Source of the DNA: Zygnema cylindricum
Lineage: Eukaryota; Streptophyta; Zygnematophyceae; Zygnematales; Zygnemataceae
Assembly (NCBI GenBank): GCA_037447655.1
Contig: JBBHKE010002352.1
Span: 238,419-302,418, forward strand
Reading direction: 5' to 3'
Length of the DNA: 64,000 bases
The first letter of the stretch is position 1. Each line of letters opens with the position of its first letter. Under the pieces are notes generated by a model that saw only the letters and a program-made list of their open reading frames with translations, was not told where the DNA came from and did not search any database. Both the position numbers and the translations under genes were made by a program. Below, one piece after another: positions 50,901 to 61,744 of this stretch.

Positions 50901-52819
50901 ACCCCACAACCCCCTCCCAACAAAAATCAGCAACCAGTTCATGTTTGTCTACGGTAACCCATTCCCACAAGGGGGCCCCAAGGGGATTTCAAAAATGCGT
51001 ATCTTCCGTGACTGTCCGAATGCAAGATAGTCACCTGCAAGGCAGAGGTACCCCAGGGAGGAAACAAAATATTTTGTGAGAGTCCACTCGCAAGTGTACT
51101 GTTGTTTGATTGTGGCCCATATGCGTCTCCAGCCAAGAGAGTCAAGATGTGAGGCTGTCCTGGAACGCTGCTTGAAAATGGACCTGCATGTGTAGAAAAT
51201 TTATAAAACACAAGTAATCAGAAACAGAAACAAGAACAAGATGGACACATGGAGGTCTATTGGGAATCAGCCTGACTGGTTCAGTCCTTAACAAAATAAG
51301 ACTAGCCTTGAAATTCGACTAAGCCATGACATAACGGAGGACTAGAGCGTACTTTCTACTCTTCAATAACAAAAGTACTAGACTTGTAATTCGACATTAG
51401 CCTTGTTGTTCGACTAAGCCATGACATAATGCTGGAATTAAAGTCTACCCGCTCTTCGATAACAATTGCCGGGTCCTTATCATACCTGCTTTAACGCTGG
51501 CGTGCTCTATTCTATACTCTGGAAAGTCATCTTCAGAGAGCTCCAGCAAAAGCTTCAATGCTCCATCGCCCCGTCCGGCTGCACGGCCGTCTATCACCAA
51601 GGTGGCAAGCAGGAGCAAGGCTTGTAGTTGTACCTACAATAAACATTCAGGCATGGAGAAAAGAGAAATTAAACTGTGGGTGATGTCAATAATCTCAAGT
51701 ACTTCACACTCAAACAACAGGCAAGATCAATGTGCCTCGCCTCCTCGAATGAAGGGTTATGTAACTTTAGATGCCCTAAATGGATCAGGATTTATAGAGT
51801 GCAACCAATCAAATTCAAAACCATAGCTCTGACATTACACGGAACACTGACATTGTACCAAACACCCTGCGTAACCTTATAGTGCCAATATGTCCGCATG
51901 ACGTCATATTTATATTTGGCAACATTCTAGCTTTATCAGTTGCCGATGCCTTTTGAAGAGAAAAAGGAGTGGTAAGCTTACAAAGTAACTGTATTTCTAC
52001 ATACCTTTTGTTTGGGTTGATTTGCTTTCTGCAAAATTTCAGCTCCAGAAGACTGTTCAACAATTTTGAGGCAAAGATTTATGCCAGCTTTGCAAATTTT
52101 GAAGAGTACTTCACGATATAAATCAGGTCCTGTAAAAACAAAGACCATTAAGGAGGATGGCATAACTACATAAAAATCTCGCTCGCCAATGTGTTTAGCT
52201 TGCTGCGTATTTTCCAAGCGTTCTTGATCTATGAGGAAACTCTTTTGGAACCATGAGAAGAAAGCATGTCCTTACTAAATTGTATTGAGATTATGCGCAA
52301 TTTTTCTAGCTAAGGAAGTGAGTACTTTTGAGACATGAGTTTTTAACAATACCCCTTAATTTTTGCCCACTCATGACTTTCAAACAGCTACACAATTGGA
52401 TAGATTCCGCTGCAACGCCTTAAAAGAACAACTTTTCCTGTATGCCAGGACTGATGATTGGAGATGTGATAAAACACGTCAATTCAATTAGCAGTTCACA
52501 CGAAACAGTTGCCACTATAGATTTTTTTACTTGCTTTTTGAGGGTTTCTTCAAGCTCAATGTTAAGGTTTAAGCAGGAGCCTTCCTGAAAGCAAGGCTCT
52601 GATTGATAGCTTTACAATACCTGATTCCTGTTGCTGTAAGGCTTGACATGCCAGAGCATCTGTGATAGCCAACAGATACTTGAGCTGCTCAAACGTAGCA
52701 TGATCACAGTCTAAAAGCACCACGAGAATTTCAAACGCTTCCTCATTTTCTCTCCCTTGCAATTGAAATGAACCAGAGCGAAGACTATTAAACAAGTGCA
52801 GCAAAGACGCCTGGGTCAT
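23788..52819 (-). CDS. BIG: BIG, giant UBR4/Calossin-family E3 ubiquitin ligase (N-recognin), complete
   Basis: 33 exons on the minus strand, 5697 residues (Arabidopsis BIG is about 5,100). Exons: 52621-52819, 52005-52129, 51486-51633, 51035-51183, 48477-50774, 44731-48144, 44358-44522, 43960-44181, 43420-43563, 42403-42546, 41453-41758, 40585-41274, 39906-40086, 39337-39580, 36781-38605, 35962-36537, 34942-35418, 34230-34469, 32742-33515, 32382-32567, 31065-31974, 30570-30807, 30160-30379, 29800-29937, 29396-29632, 29108-29251, 28176-28787, 27618-27753, 26903-27270, 25806-26016, 25469-25563, 25071-25265, 23788-24870. All phases agree and the sum is divisible by three. The protein carries a UBR box, beta-propeller-like segments, a ZZ finger, a Cys-rich cluster and a C-terminal E3 module. 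In plants BIG acts in auxin transport and signalling and in N-degron turnover; in animals UBR4 works with KCMF1 and calmodulin. The start is the least certain part: TAG precedes the ATG in frame, but further 5' exons cannot be excluded. The exon 5/6 intron has a GC donor. Introns are mostly 80-900 bp. Confidence 0.96.
33343..33491 (-). other. BIG: Cys-rich zinc cluster of BIG (about residues 3858-3907)
   Basis: Four CxxC pairs: CPRC, CSNC, CRQC and CIEC, then [10 protein letters not shown]. They have a tight treble-clef-like spacing and end at the conserved 'CGYSKYGRF' stretch of the BIG/UBR4 family. They probably bind two zinc ions. Inferred from spacing only. Confidence 0.8.
35505..35715. 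repeat. Tandem duplication in the intron between BIG exons 16 and 17
   Basis: Two copies about 134 bp apart share CACAACC-TCCCCAACAAG-ATCTACTTA-CGCAGACCA-ATA. Non-coding. Confidence 0.7.
38371..38514 (-). other. BIG: ZZ-type zinc finger of BIG (about residues 2840-2888)
   Basis: [18 protein letters not shown] is followed by [12 protein letters not shown] and a His pair in HSLDH, matching the eight-ligand ZZ finger that plant BIG carries. It is followed by an acidic, probably disordered stretch ([10 protein letters not shown]). Confidence 0.93.
39826..39893. repeat. GAAACA hexanucleotide repeat in a BIG intron
   Basis: About ten imperfect copies of ACAGAA/GAAACA lie close to the donor of exon 13. 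On the minus strand they are TTTCTG and create a Leu/Phe-repeat open frame that is only intron read-through. Confidence 0.85.
45592..45765 (-). other. BIG: UBR-box zinc domain of BIG (about residues 1767-1824)
   Basis: Cys/His pattern C-TYTSSG, then [26 protein letters not shown] and FFCDCGAG. This is the arrangement that binds destabilising N-termini in UBR1/UBR4 proteins. All expected ligands are present and it lies in the single large exon 6. Confidence 0.93.
51296..51440. repeat. Tandem duplication in the intron between BIG exons 3 and 4
   Basis: TTCGACTAAGCCATGACATAA occurs near 51313 and 51411, with flanking similarity (TAGCCTTG, CTCTTC-ATAACAA). Non-coding, about 100-bp period. Confidence 0.65.
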
Positions 52820-53453
52820 GGCTGTTCTCTAGGCATTCCACGGACATGAACTTGGAAATAAAATGAAAATTGTAAACATTCACTTCCTTTTTTGTATACA
52901 CAGATTAGCCGATGAAATCTGCACAAATTTCACGTCCTTTTTTCGTGAGTTTTGTATACACAGATTAGACAATTTTACAATATTCAAAGTTGCATAAAAA
53001 CTACTGATGATTCTTCAGATAAAAGCAATCTACCATCATAAATGTGAGGGAAATTGTTATGCATCCACATTCCCGCAGTTAACTCCTCACAGAACAAAAG
53101 TGTACAAACTAAAATACTAAAAACGAAAAATAAAATAAAAAAATAACACGTACCGTACGCTGTACTTGGCCTATACTGTACTTTATACGAACTTTTCAAT
53201 TTGTACGACGTCAAAATATCAACTCAAAACGCATTAGTGCACCGTAAGACAAAGAAAGGAAGCGTAAAACGGGCTTATGAACTGTAACGGCCACACAAAT
53301 TCACAAATACAAGTGACGTAGAAAATTTCCGCGTCGTCTGGTTCAAAACCCCGTACGAACAAGACGTTGCAGCCCTGTACTATGATGTACGGCTATCCGA
53401 AAAAAACTATAAAGTACGATCCATACCGTCGTATTTTTGTTCAACCGTCCCGC

Positions 53454-53462
53454 AAACCCTAA
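53454..53462 (+). promoter_or_regulatory. Telo-box AAACCCTAA upstream of BIG
   Basis: Exact match to the plant telo-box, about 635 bp before the BIG ATG, next to an AAACGGCTA stretch. Telo-boxes are known in promoters of ribosomal and cell-cycle genes and as PRC2 recruitment sites. Function here is inferred only. Confidence 0.4.
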
Positions 53463-54161
53463 AACGGCTACAATTTGTTGCGAGCCGTCTTTAGTCGACG
53501 CTCGACGCGACCATCCAAAATTCAGAAGAACTTAAATCCCATTTCGTTCGCAATTTAGGTCAAATCGAACTCACTTCCACCACAATTCTCACACACATGA
53601 ATTCAATCTCAATTCAGGCCCCAATTGAACTACATTTATCCCCGATTTAATCTAAATCTTTATCTAGCTCGGACGAATGTCATCCCTCTCCTTTTTTGGC
53701 CACAATTGTCCACATTCAACACCAATTTCGGAGGAGGTCAATGTCAAATTCTCTCCAATACAACCTCAAATCCTACGCGTTTCATCCCAAATCCCGAATT
53801 CACCCCTATTGGAACCTAACATAACCCTCATTTAGCCCCAATATTAACAATATCTCAGCAATAATTCAATTCCTAGTGCAAGAATTAATGTTGTAGCAAC
53901 TCAACTACAACCCAACATGCTTTTTTTTCCCTTAACTAACTTTATTTTAGGCAATTGGTTACGAAAAACTCTTGAGAAACACTTAAAGGGAGCTAATTTT
54001 GAAAATTACTATAATGAGAATGGGTATCATGGTATTAAACCTAAATTTTTAAAGACCTAAAATAATGTAGTGAGTTTGCGCAATCAAAGTTGAACTTCAT
54101 TTCCGACTTCATTTTTTTTTTGAGATCATTTGTGATAGATTTTTATTCCAATTACACCCCC

Positions 54162-54631
54162 TATCCCTCTCCCTCTCCCTCTTCCCTTCTCCTTCACCCT
54201 CCCACCTTCTCCGTCTCCTCTCTCTCCCTCTCTCTCTCTCCCCCCCGATAGTTTGAGATAGACAATAATTCCAATTACAAACCACCCTTTTCAAGCAATA
54301 AATTAGAAATCTAATGTAATATGATATGAAAGATCTAATTTATTTCGATTTCAATTCAATTGTATTAGATGTATGAGTGTATATAAATAAATTAAATATG
54401 AATCCATAACTTGAAATCATTATAAATTTTAATGAATGCATAGATTAGATTGAATTCATCAACCTTGAGAGAGAGAGGGAGAGAGAGGGAGGGAAGGGGA
54501 GGGGGAGGGAGGGAGAGGAAGGGGGGGGGAGGGAGGGAGAGGAAGGGGGGGGGGGGGAGAGAGGGAAAGAGAGGGAGAGGGGGATGGAGGGAGGGAGGAG
54601 AGGGTGGAAGAGAGAGAGGAGAGAGAGGGAG
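54162..54631. repeat. CT-rich tract and GA-rich tract in inverted arrangement
   Basis: CT-rich at 54162-54246 and GA-rich at 54467-54631 on the same strand, separated by about 220 bp of AT-rich DNA. They could pair as a hairpin or form triplex DNA. Confidence 0.6.
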
Positions 54632-55559
54632 TTGATCAAAGGGATCTCAGAAATTGTTTACATTCACTTTCGATGTCTAAGATGTTTTTTTTTTACAAGA
54701 AACAAAAAACAAAAAACAAAAACCAAAAAATTGCGAGAAATGGGTACATTTTATTTTTCACTTCAATGTAATGAAGGTTTGATTAAAAACCTCCAATGAA
54801 GAAATTTTAAGAAACTTCACTTCATTTCAAAAACAATCTTGCAATAAACAAGCCATGTTTGGGCAATACAAGAAATTCAACAAAAGATAAAATCGCATAA
54901 AATTGATTTAAATATTCCTACAACAAGCTATCAATTCAAATCTCATCTATGGTTCGTTAAAACCCTAGAACAGGTAAAAACAAAAATCTCATTTACAGGA
55001 GGTGTAAGCGGAGCATGGGACTCTCAGTTCTATTCTTCTACTCCAAAACTATTTTACACAAATCTAAGTCAAAATACACATCCGAAGGTTCGTCTATTTC
55101 AACCAATATGTGTTTGTATTTGTCTATTTGCTTTTCAAATAATCATACCAAAGGAGTTTTTTTTAATAGTGTCTGAAGCGAGAAAAAGCTGAAAGGAAAA
55201 AGAAGTCTCGGGAAAAATGGTAGAAAAGAACATGGGAAATAACAAAAACCTTTTGTTTTTTGAAGGATAAAGAAGTAGTTTGCATGATGGACAAAAACTG
55301 TACATGGGTTTTGAAATCACAATTTGAAGCATCTTATCCTAAACTTGATAGTTTGGGAACTTTGGGAAAAGTTTGGGAAAAGTTTCAAAAGGTTCGGGAA
55401 AAATGTGGGAAAGTCTAGCAAAGGCTTTCTCGAACTATTAAGTTTTCAATTATTCAAGAAAGGTTTTGTGTTTCTAAAATCCTAAGTTGTCTAACTACCA
55501 CACGCTTGAAAAGACCTTTCAAAAGTCGCAAAAAAATAACTTCAATTTCCGGAGGAGTT

Positions 55560-58500
55560 TCAGAAAAAGGTGGCTGCTTGATACCAGAGACTCAGAATAC
55601 TATAGACATTATCATTTGTAAACTGAATCCGATGATTTGCGGCTTTAAATACGAAATCTGCGGGAAATGAAGAATTTGCTCTGCAATAAGCTTGAGCTCC
55701 AGTATACCCAACTGCGGCTTGAATAGGTAAAGATTTTGGGGCATCAACATCGCTCTGAAATCCCAAATACTCCAAATCATAGTCTAGGAAGTAATCCAAA
55801 GTATAAGAATATCCCGCGGATCCCGCGGAATATGCCATAGGACTTCCATTGAGTCCACCCACAGCCACAATTTTAACATCAACTATTTCTTGGGCGAGGT
55901 AAGCGAATAGGGAACAAGTGGAGTAACATCCTCCATTAGAAAGGATTAAAATTTTACTAGGATCGAAAAGTGGGGAATTATCGGCGGCCGGTAAAAGGAG
56001 TTCGTCGATTCCGAGAGGACTGGGAAGACGGTCGGGGAAAGAGTAAAGGGCAGAATAAGGAGAAGTAGTGTTTCCAAAAGTGAGATTTACTATGGGAAAG
56101 AAGAATTCGGAGGAAGAAGTGAACATAGTGTTGTCTGGATATGGATATGTATCAAAAGCCCAATTGTATTGGCTGGGATTACTTAACCAGTATTTGGTGG
56201 ATTCCATTAAACTATTGGATTTTTCAACCAATTTTGTGACAAGGGGTGACGCAGGATTCTGAATTGGGTATTGGGGGAAAACAACTCCTGGGAAAAGGAA
56301 CTCGAGAAAGACATAAGAAAGATAGGCATATCCTCCCCCATTGTCTTGGACGTCAATAATGAGTTGTGTGCCTCCACTAGACCTGTTGACACAAGAAAGA
56401 AAGCCAGAGTTTTTGTTGTTAAAAGTGCACAAATTTATGTAAAATTGTGTCAATTTTAAGGTCCTAGCAGCATTTGATCAGAAAATTCTTGCGGTTTTGA
56501 GTGACCAATTAGAGAAAGTCACTCAATTATCATGAAATTTAAAGATGTGGAGTACCACAGTCACGTCAAACGCATGTATATTCTTTAAAAGCATTTTTCT
56601 TTTTTCTTTTTCCTTCTAGTTTCACATAATGTTGCAAAATGGCATTGCAATGTTATATTGTTGGTTGTTTGTTTATCGGCCTCACTGCGTAACACAATGC
56701 TAACTATTTATATCAAAATGTTGAATCAAATGTTACACATTGTTGTTCACCTTTCAAAAAGTTTGTGTTTTTGCACTATATTTATCACTAATATATACGT
56801 TTCAATTCATACTTAAGCGTTATTTAGTTTTAAAAGACGACTATAAGTCATTACTAATGTTTACATTAACACCTACGTTTAACCATACGTCTACATAGAC
56901 TTTACAGATAAAAAATGGAAAATGTTACATAAAATTGAATGTTTCTTCAAGGAAATTGGTCGCTATCACTTACAATAGTGACGTGACGCCTGCATAGATA
57001 TCCACTTGCCAAGAGGAGTAGTCGGCGTCATCTCCCTCAAAGTCAGGGACCACCATTACTCCCGTCACCCCATCTCCAAGAAGATATGTCTGAAGAAAAA
57101 TGATCCCCACTTGAGGAAAATGTTAATACAATTTAAAAATTATTCGCGTGAAATTTTACGAGCGCGGAATTTTTTAAAAGCGCGAAAATTTATATAAGCG
57201 CGAAACCTTTTACGAGCGCAAAATTTTTATATGAGCGCATAATTTTTATATGAGCGCAAAAATTTTATATGAGCGCACAATTTTTATATGAGGGCAAAAT
57301 TTTTTACGGGAGTGACATTTTTCGAGCGGGAAATTTTAATTTCTTAACGACAAGAATGTGAGATGGGATGGATATTCGTCTCACTCAGGCTTACTGCAAC
57401 CTAAAATATTTATGTTTTCTAAGCTTTTGGCAAAGAGAGAAATGGGTAAATCCTTAGTGTTTGGTTGAAATTGACAGGAGGAAGAAAAAGTTGGGTGTGC
57501 GAAAAGATTTAAATACGAAGGAGCTTTTCTCTTTTTTTAACACTGGTAAAATCCTATTTGCTAAAAGAAAAAAGAGAGATAGAATTTTCCGCAGACAGTC
57601 AAATGGGTAGAATTTGTTGAGTCGAGTTGAATGAAAATGAAAATGGGTTTCAACAGGTAATCAAATGGGTATATTTGTAAATAGAATAAAAGTGGTTAAA
57701 ATCACTTACGGAAACATAGGAGTCGACAAGAATGGATACAGTCCCATCAGTTTGTGAGGAAGACAAGCTATCTCCGTACTGTTGGAGTTTGGGTCCTCCA
57801 TTTTTTCGTGCCCCTTTCGTTTCCTTCCCTGTATCAATCTTTTCTCCCTCCGCCTTTTTTGTCTTTTTCCCATCAAATTTCTTATGGACCCATTCTTTGT
57901 GAGGCATTTTTGCCATAACATGTCTCTTCATAGAAGCTTTCTTCTCTTTACTTTCGGATACTTGTGATGTTTTTGAACTTTTTGACATTCCCGATAATTG
58001 TGATGCTTCTTTTGTCGTTTCTGCGGCACTCAAAGGAGAGGGTTGGGCACAATAATTTTCCCAATAATCTGCCCCGCTTGAAAATGTAGTACCAAGAAAT
58101 GCCACGAGATAGGGTACAATTAGGGTTTCATTTGTGGTACTTCCAGCCCTGGGAAAAAAAAAAAAAACAAACATTAAAAAACCAATAATTAAAAAACCAA
58201 AAATTAGAAAACAGAAAATTCAAAAAAGGGAAAGAAGAAATGTCAGATAGCTTTGAGTACACTATAAAACACCAAGCTCTTTGGGACTTGGGCCTCCACT
58301 ACTTACATTTTTTTTTGATTTTTTTTCTGAACTCTACTCTGTCTCTTTTGGTTATTCAAATGACTTGTTCAATAATCTTTATCATCATCATCTTGAAATT
58401 TTACGAAACTTCATTTAATTGTAATAATTGAATGATCCTCAATGTTTTCAATGTTTAATACTTTCAATTTTGGATTTTAGCTTAAAAAATCTCTAATTAA

Positions 58501-60463
58501 CTTCCTCCTGACAGGGCTAAATTCAAAATTTACTTGTCCCTAAAAAAAATGCGCACCATAATACTACATTCCCACTATTTTTGTTAGGAAAATATAAAAT
58601 CACAAACCTCTGTACAGCAAAATGTTACATTATCGGCATCCATAGAAGACATCAATGGGGCATAAAATAAAAGGCAACCAAAAAACTGGCAACAACAAAC
58701 GTTTTTTGAGTTTTAATTCTCACATTCAACCTCCCCTAACTTCCCACCATTTCCGAACACACTTTTACGACATTCCCATTACCTTCGTTAACAAAATAGA
58801 ATATCACGAACCTCCGTACGACAAATGTCACATTATCAGCATCCATAGAAGACATCAAAGCGGCATATAATAAAAGGCAAGAAAAATCTTTTTTGAGTGT
58901 TAATTCTCAATTTCAACCTTCCGCACTTTTACTACATTCCCACTAACTTTGGTTAAAAAAGAAAAAATCACGAACCTACGTACGACAAATGTCACATTGT
59001 CGGCATCGGGAGAAGCGATAAACGGCATCGCACAAAGTCCTCCATAATAAAGACTACTAACTCCCGCATATCTTGAAAAAAGAGTGTTAAAACGGGCGTT
59101 AACATCTTTATATACTCCGGCTTTTTCGGCGGCCTCCATGGCATATGTCAAAGCATCCACACCATTTATGGTAAGAACTGTGGCATCAGTGTACGGAAGA
59201 ATGTCGGTTCCCATGACCTCCTCAGTTGCAACTGTAATTTCGCTTTCGAAAAACTCGACTGCGAAAGAAAAAGACAAATGAAAAAAGAAAAGAGAAAAAG
59301 AAAACAGAAAAAGATAAAAGGAAAAAAAGAATAAACTGTAAGGTATTGTTGGCGTCCACTAAGGTTTTGAGTTAACATTCGTTAGGTAAGAAGGTTTAAT
59401 GGTCAAAAAGTCAAAAAATAATAATAAGAAGTCAAAAGAGTAAAGAGTGAGTTATTATTAAAATTCAAACGTGAGTTAGTTTTTTTTTGTCAGAAGGAAA
59501 TAAATGAGGGGAAATTTGAAAATGAGGTTATAAGAGAGAGTGGGTCATTCGTAGTCAAAGAGGAAGAAAATATATGTATAGGCAAAAAGAATAAAGGTTA
59601 AGTCAGGAGAGATAATAGTGAGTAGATAATAGCGAGAAAAAAAAGAATCGGGTATTTTTTTTGAGTGGTTATTGAGACGTTACCAAGGACAAGTCAAAAA
59701 ACAAGACTCCCCCCTCTCCCCTATGTGAAAAAAAAACAGAAAGCAGAAGATGGTAACATTTAGGAATGGCGTTTGTAAGTTCAAATAGATTACTAAAAAA
59801 ATCAAACAAAAAAGTAAAGAATCACAAAAATCTCTTAAAGACCCACAACATAGGAACTTAGAAAGCTCAAACCCTTGAAACAAAAAAACTAAAATCCAAA
59901 GAAAATGGAAAAAGAAAAAAAGGTACAAAAAAAACGGTCGAATTTCGCTTACGTTCCGGTGTAATCTTAATAATTTGTTGTCCCTTTTCGTAAACGCTTA
60001 CTAACGGAAAAGCGGTATAAGTAACTAGATAACCATAATAACAATATGGGGCATAAACCGCATGTCCATCATTAAGAGAATTAATCAATTCATAAATTGC
60101 AATATTAAAGGCGAAGTCGTTCTCGTACACCGTATCTCCGATCTCCTTTAGACCCTTTATAACATCCACCTTCATCGGAAACTCTGGAGTTGGAGAATCT
60201 TTGGAAATGTCCTTGTAAACATGCATACTGTATGTATTAATTAGAGTGGTAATAATTGCATTTGCCCGGACCGGATCATAGGAAAAAGTCGAAAGACATT
60301 CTTTCGCGGAAAGTAGGGAAACCAATCCTCCGGCTGCGAGACTCGGACCAATCACAGAGCAGGGATCGGCGGCGTTTACGGAAAGGGAAGCAAAAACTGC
60401 TGACCATAGAAACAGGGCAATAAGTCCTCCGGAAACCAATCCCCCAGCAATAGAGGCAGCCAT
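55560..60463 (-). CDS. Secreted serine peptidase, family S41, CPAF-like/fungal type, with Lys-rich insert
   Basis: Five exons on the minus strand: 59953-60463, 58976-59258, 57710-58148, 56974-57089, 55560-56382. Phases agree and give 723 residues. The N-terminus has a hydrophobic segment (about 6-30) ending VNAA, a likely signal peptide or anchor. The catalytic His is probably His134 in NDGH. The S41 core appears as IIDVQDNGGGY (458-468), and the nucleophile is probably Ser604 in SNGGCYSTCSLF. A charged insert (about 295-370, rich in Lys/Ser/Glu, e.g. KKTKKAEGEK) is encoded in exon 3. The architecture resembles CPAF-type S41 proteins of fungi, oomycetes and amoebae rather than the chloroplast CtpA processing peptidases of plants, which have a clear PDZ and an S/K dyad. 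The donor of intron 2 (GTTCGT) is weak and the neighbouring intron carries copies of the exon end. Target proteins are unknown. Confidence 0.82.
57150..57310. repeat. AT-rich minisatellite in S41 intron 3
   Basis: Imperfect tandem units of about 20-22 bp, core ATATGAGCGCAAAATTTTT, drifting at the left into AAGCGCGAAA variants. It lies between exons 3 and 4. Confidence 0.8.
58601..59020 (-). repeat. Tandem copies of the 3' end of S41 exon 2 within intron 2
   Basis: Units start at 58601, 58805 and 58969 (the last is the exon end itself). The middle copy still translates as AALMSSMDADNVTFVVRR, against CAMPFIASPDADNVTFVVRR in the exon, and keeps the same AG/GTTCGT donor. The left copy reads APLMSSMDADNVTF and then diverges. 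No strong acceptor precedes the copies, so they may be decayed exon duplicates rather than used exons. Confidence 0.75.
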
Positions 60464-61132
60464 GGCTACCTCACGGGAGATTGTGGGAAGCCTAATTCTG
60501 CAAAAAAATTATAAAAAGACAAAAAATAGTTCAGGGTGTTGGGGGGATAATAATTCTGGAAAGATTTCATAAAAAGAAAAAAATGGGTCCAGTGTGTTTT
60601 ATGGGAAGATAAATCTACGAATATTTAGAAAAAGTAAATTTGGTTAGTGTGCTTTTTATTTTTTTTTACTTGTAGGAATTTTTTTCGAGTTTATAAAGAT
60701 TCAAGGAATGTGACTGAAAGATAGTTTTGTGAGTTTGAGAAAGTTGGGTGAAAAAAAAAAAAAAATGAAACTAATATGGGATAAGCAGAAAAATTAGCGG
60801 AAATTAAGCAAAGTATTAAGCAATTAAGCAAGAATTTAAAAATTAATCACAATTTACTCAAAAATGAGAATAATAAACGGTAACTTCATTCCCTTTTTTA
60901 AGATTGACCAGAAATAATCTGTCCTATAACCCAAATGTCGATTTAAAAAACTTGGGAAACACAAAAGAAACAAAACTTATGTCTTTTTGTTTTAACCAGC
61001 AACAAAAAATTTAGCACATTTCTCCCAAAATTAAATGAGTTTTTACCCATTTTGTCAAATAGCCATCAAGTAAATCAGAATTACCCACTTTATGCACTTC
61101 CTTATTTTGGGAAAAAAAACACATTGATAAAC

Positions 61133-61283
61133 CCTTCCCCTCTCCCTATCCCTCTTTCTCCCCCTCTCCCTCTCCCTCACCCTATCCCTCACCCTTTTCC
61201 TCATCCTCACCCTCTCCCTCTCCCTCACCCTATCCCTCTCCCTCTCCCATCTGCTTTCTCCCTCTCCCTCTTCCTCTCCCTCA
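61133..61283. repeat. CCCTCT/CCCTAT minisatellite
   Basis: Imperfect hexamer repeats of CCCTCT, CCCTAT and CCCTCA types. Confidence 0.9.
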
Positions 61284-61575
61284 TACCACATATAATGTTT
61301 TCAAATAAATGGGAATTTAAAATAAAAACGACGACATCGTGAGTTTTATCTAGTATTCCCCAATCTTAAAACATGACAAAAGTTAAAACATAGAATAAAC
61401 ATGTTAGGATAAGTTTCACCTAAAAACGTTTTTTTACTATTTATTTAAAATAGTTCGTTCTATACCAGAAAATTAGAACAATAAAAGAATAAAATAGAGC
61501 ACAAAAAATAAAAAAAAGGGGGAACCGGTAACAAACCTGAAATAGGATCAGCACCCGTTTCCCTTTACAAAAACG

Positions 61576-61744
<169 letters not shown>

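Larger units (their letters stand above)
52820..55559. promoter_or_regulatory. Intergenic region upstream of BIG and downstream of the S41 gene
   Basis: Holds the BIG promoter and leader, a telo-box AAACCCTAA at 53454-53462, a repeated TTTTGTATACACAGATTAG pair near 52890-52970, a CT-rich tract at 54162-54246 and a GA-rich tract at 54467-54631. Short open frames in the simple repeats (poly Arg/Glu/Gly or Ser/Pro/Leu) are not genes. The S41 3' UTR must lie at the right end. Confidence 0.5.

Noticed and set aside
52984-53214. 76-codon open frame upstream of BIG, considered as a first exon
   Set aside because: Its hydrophobic sequence does not resemble the family and no splice phase links it clearly to exon 1.
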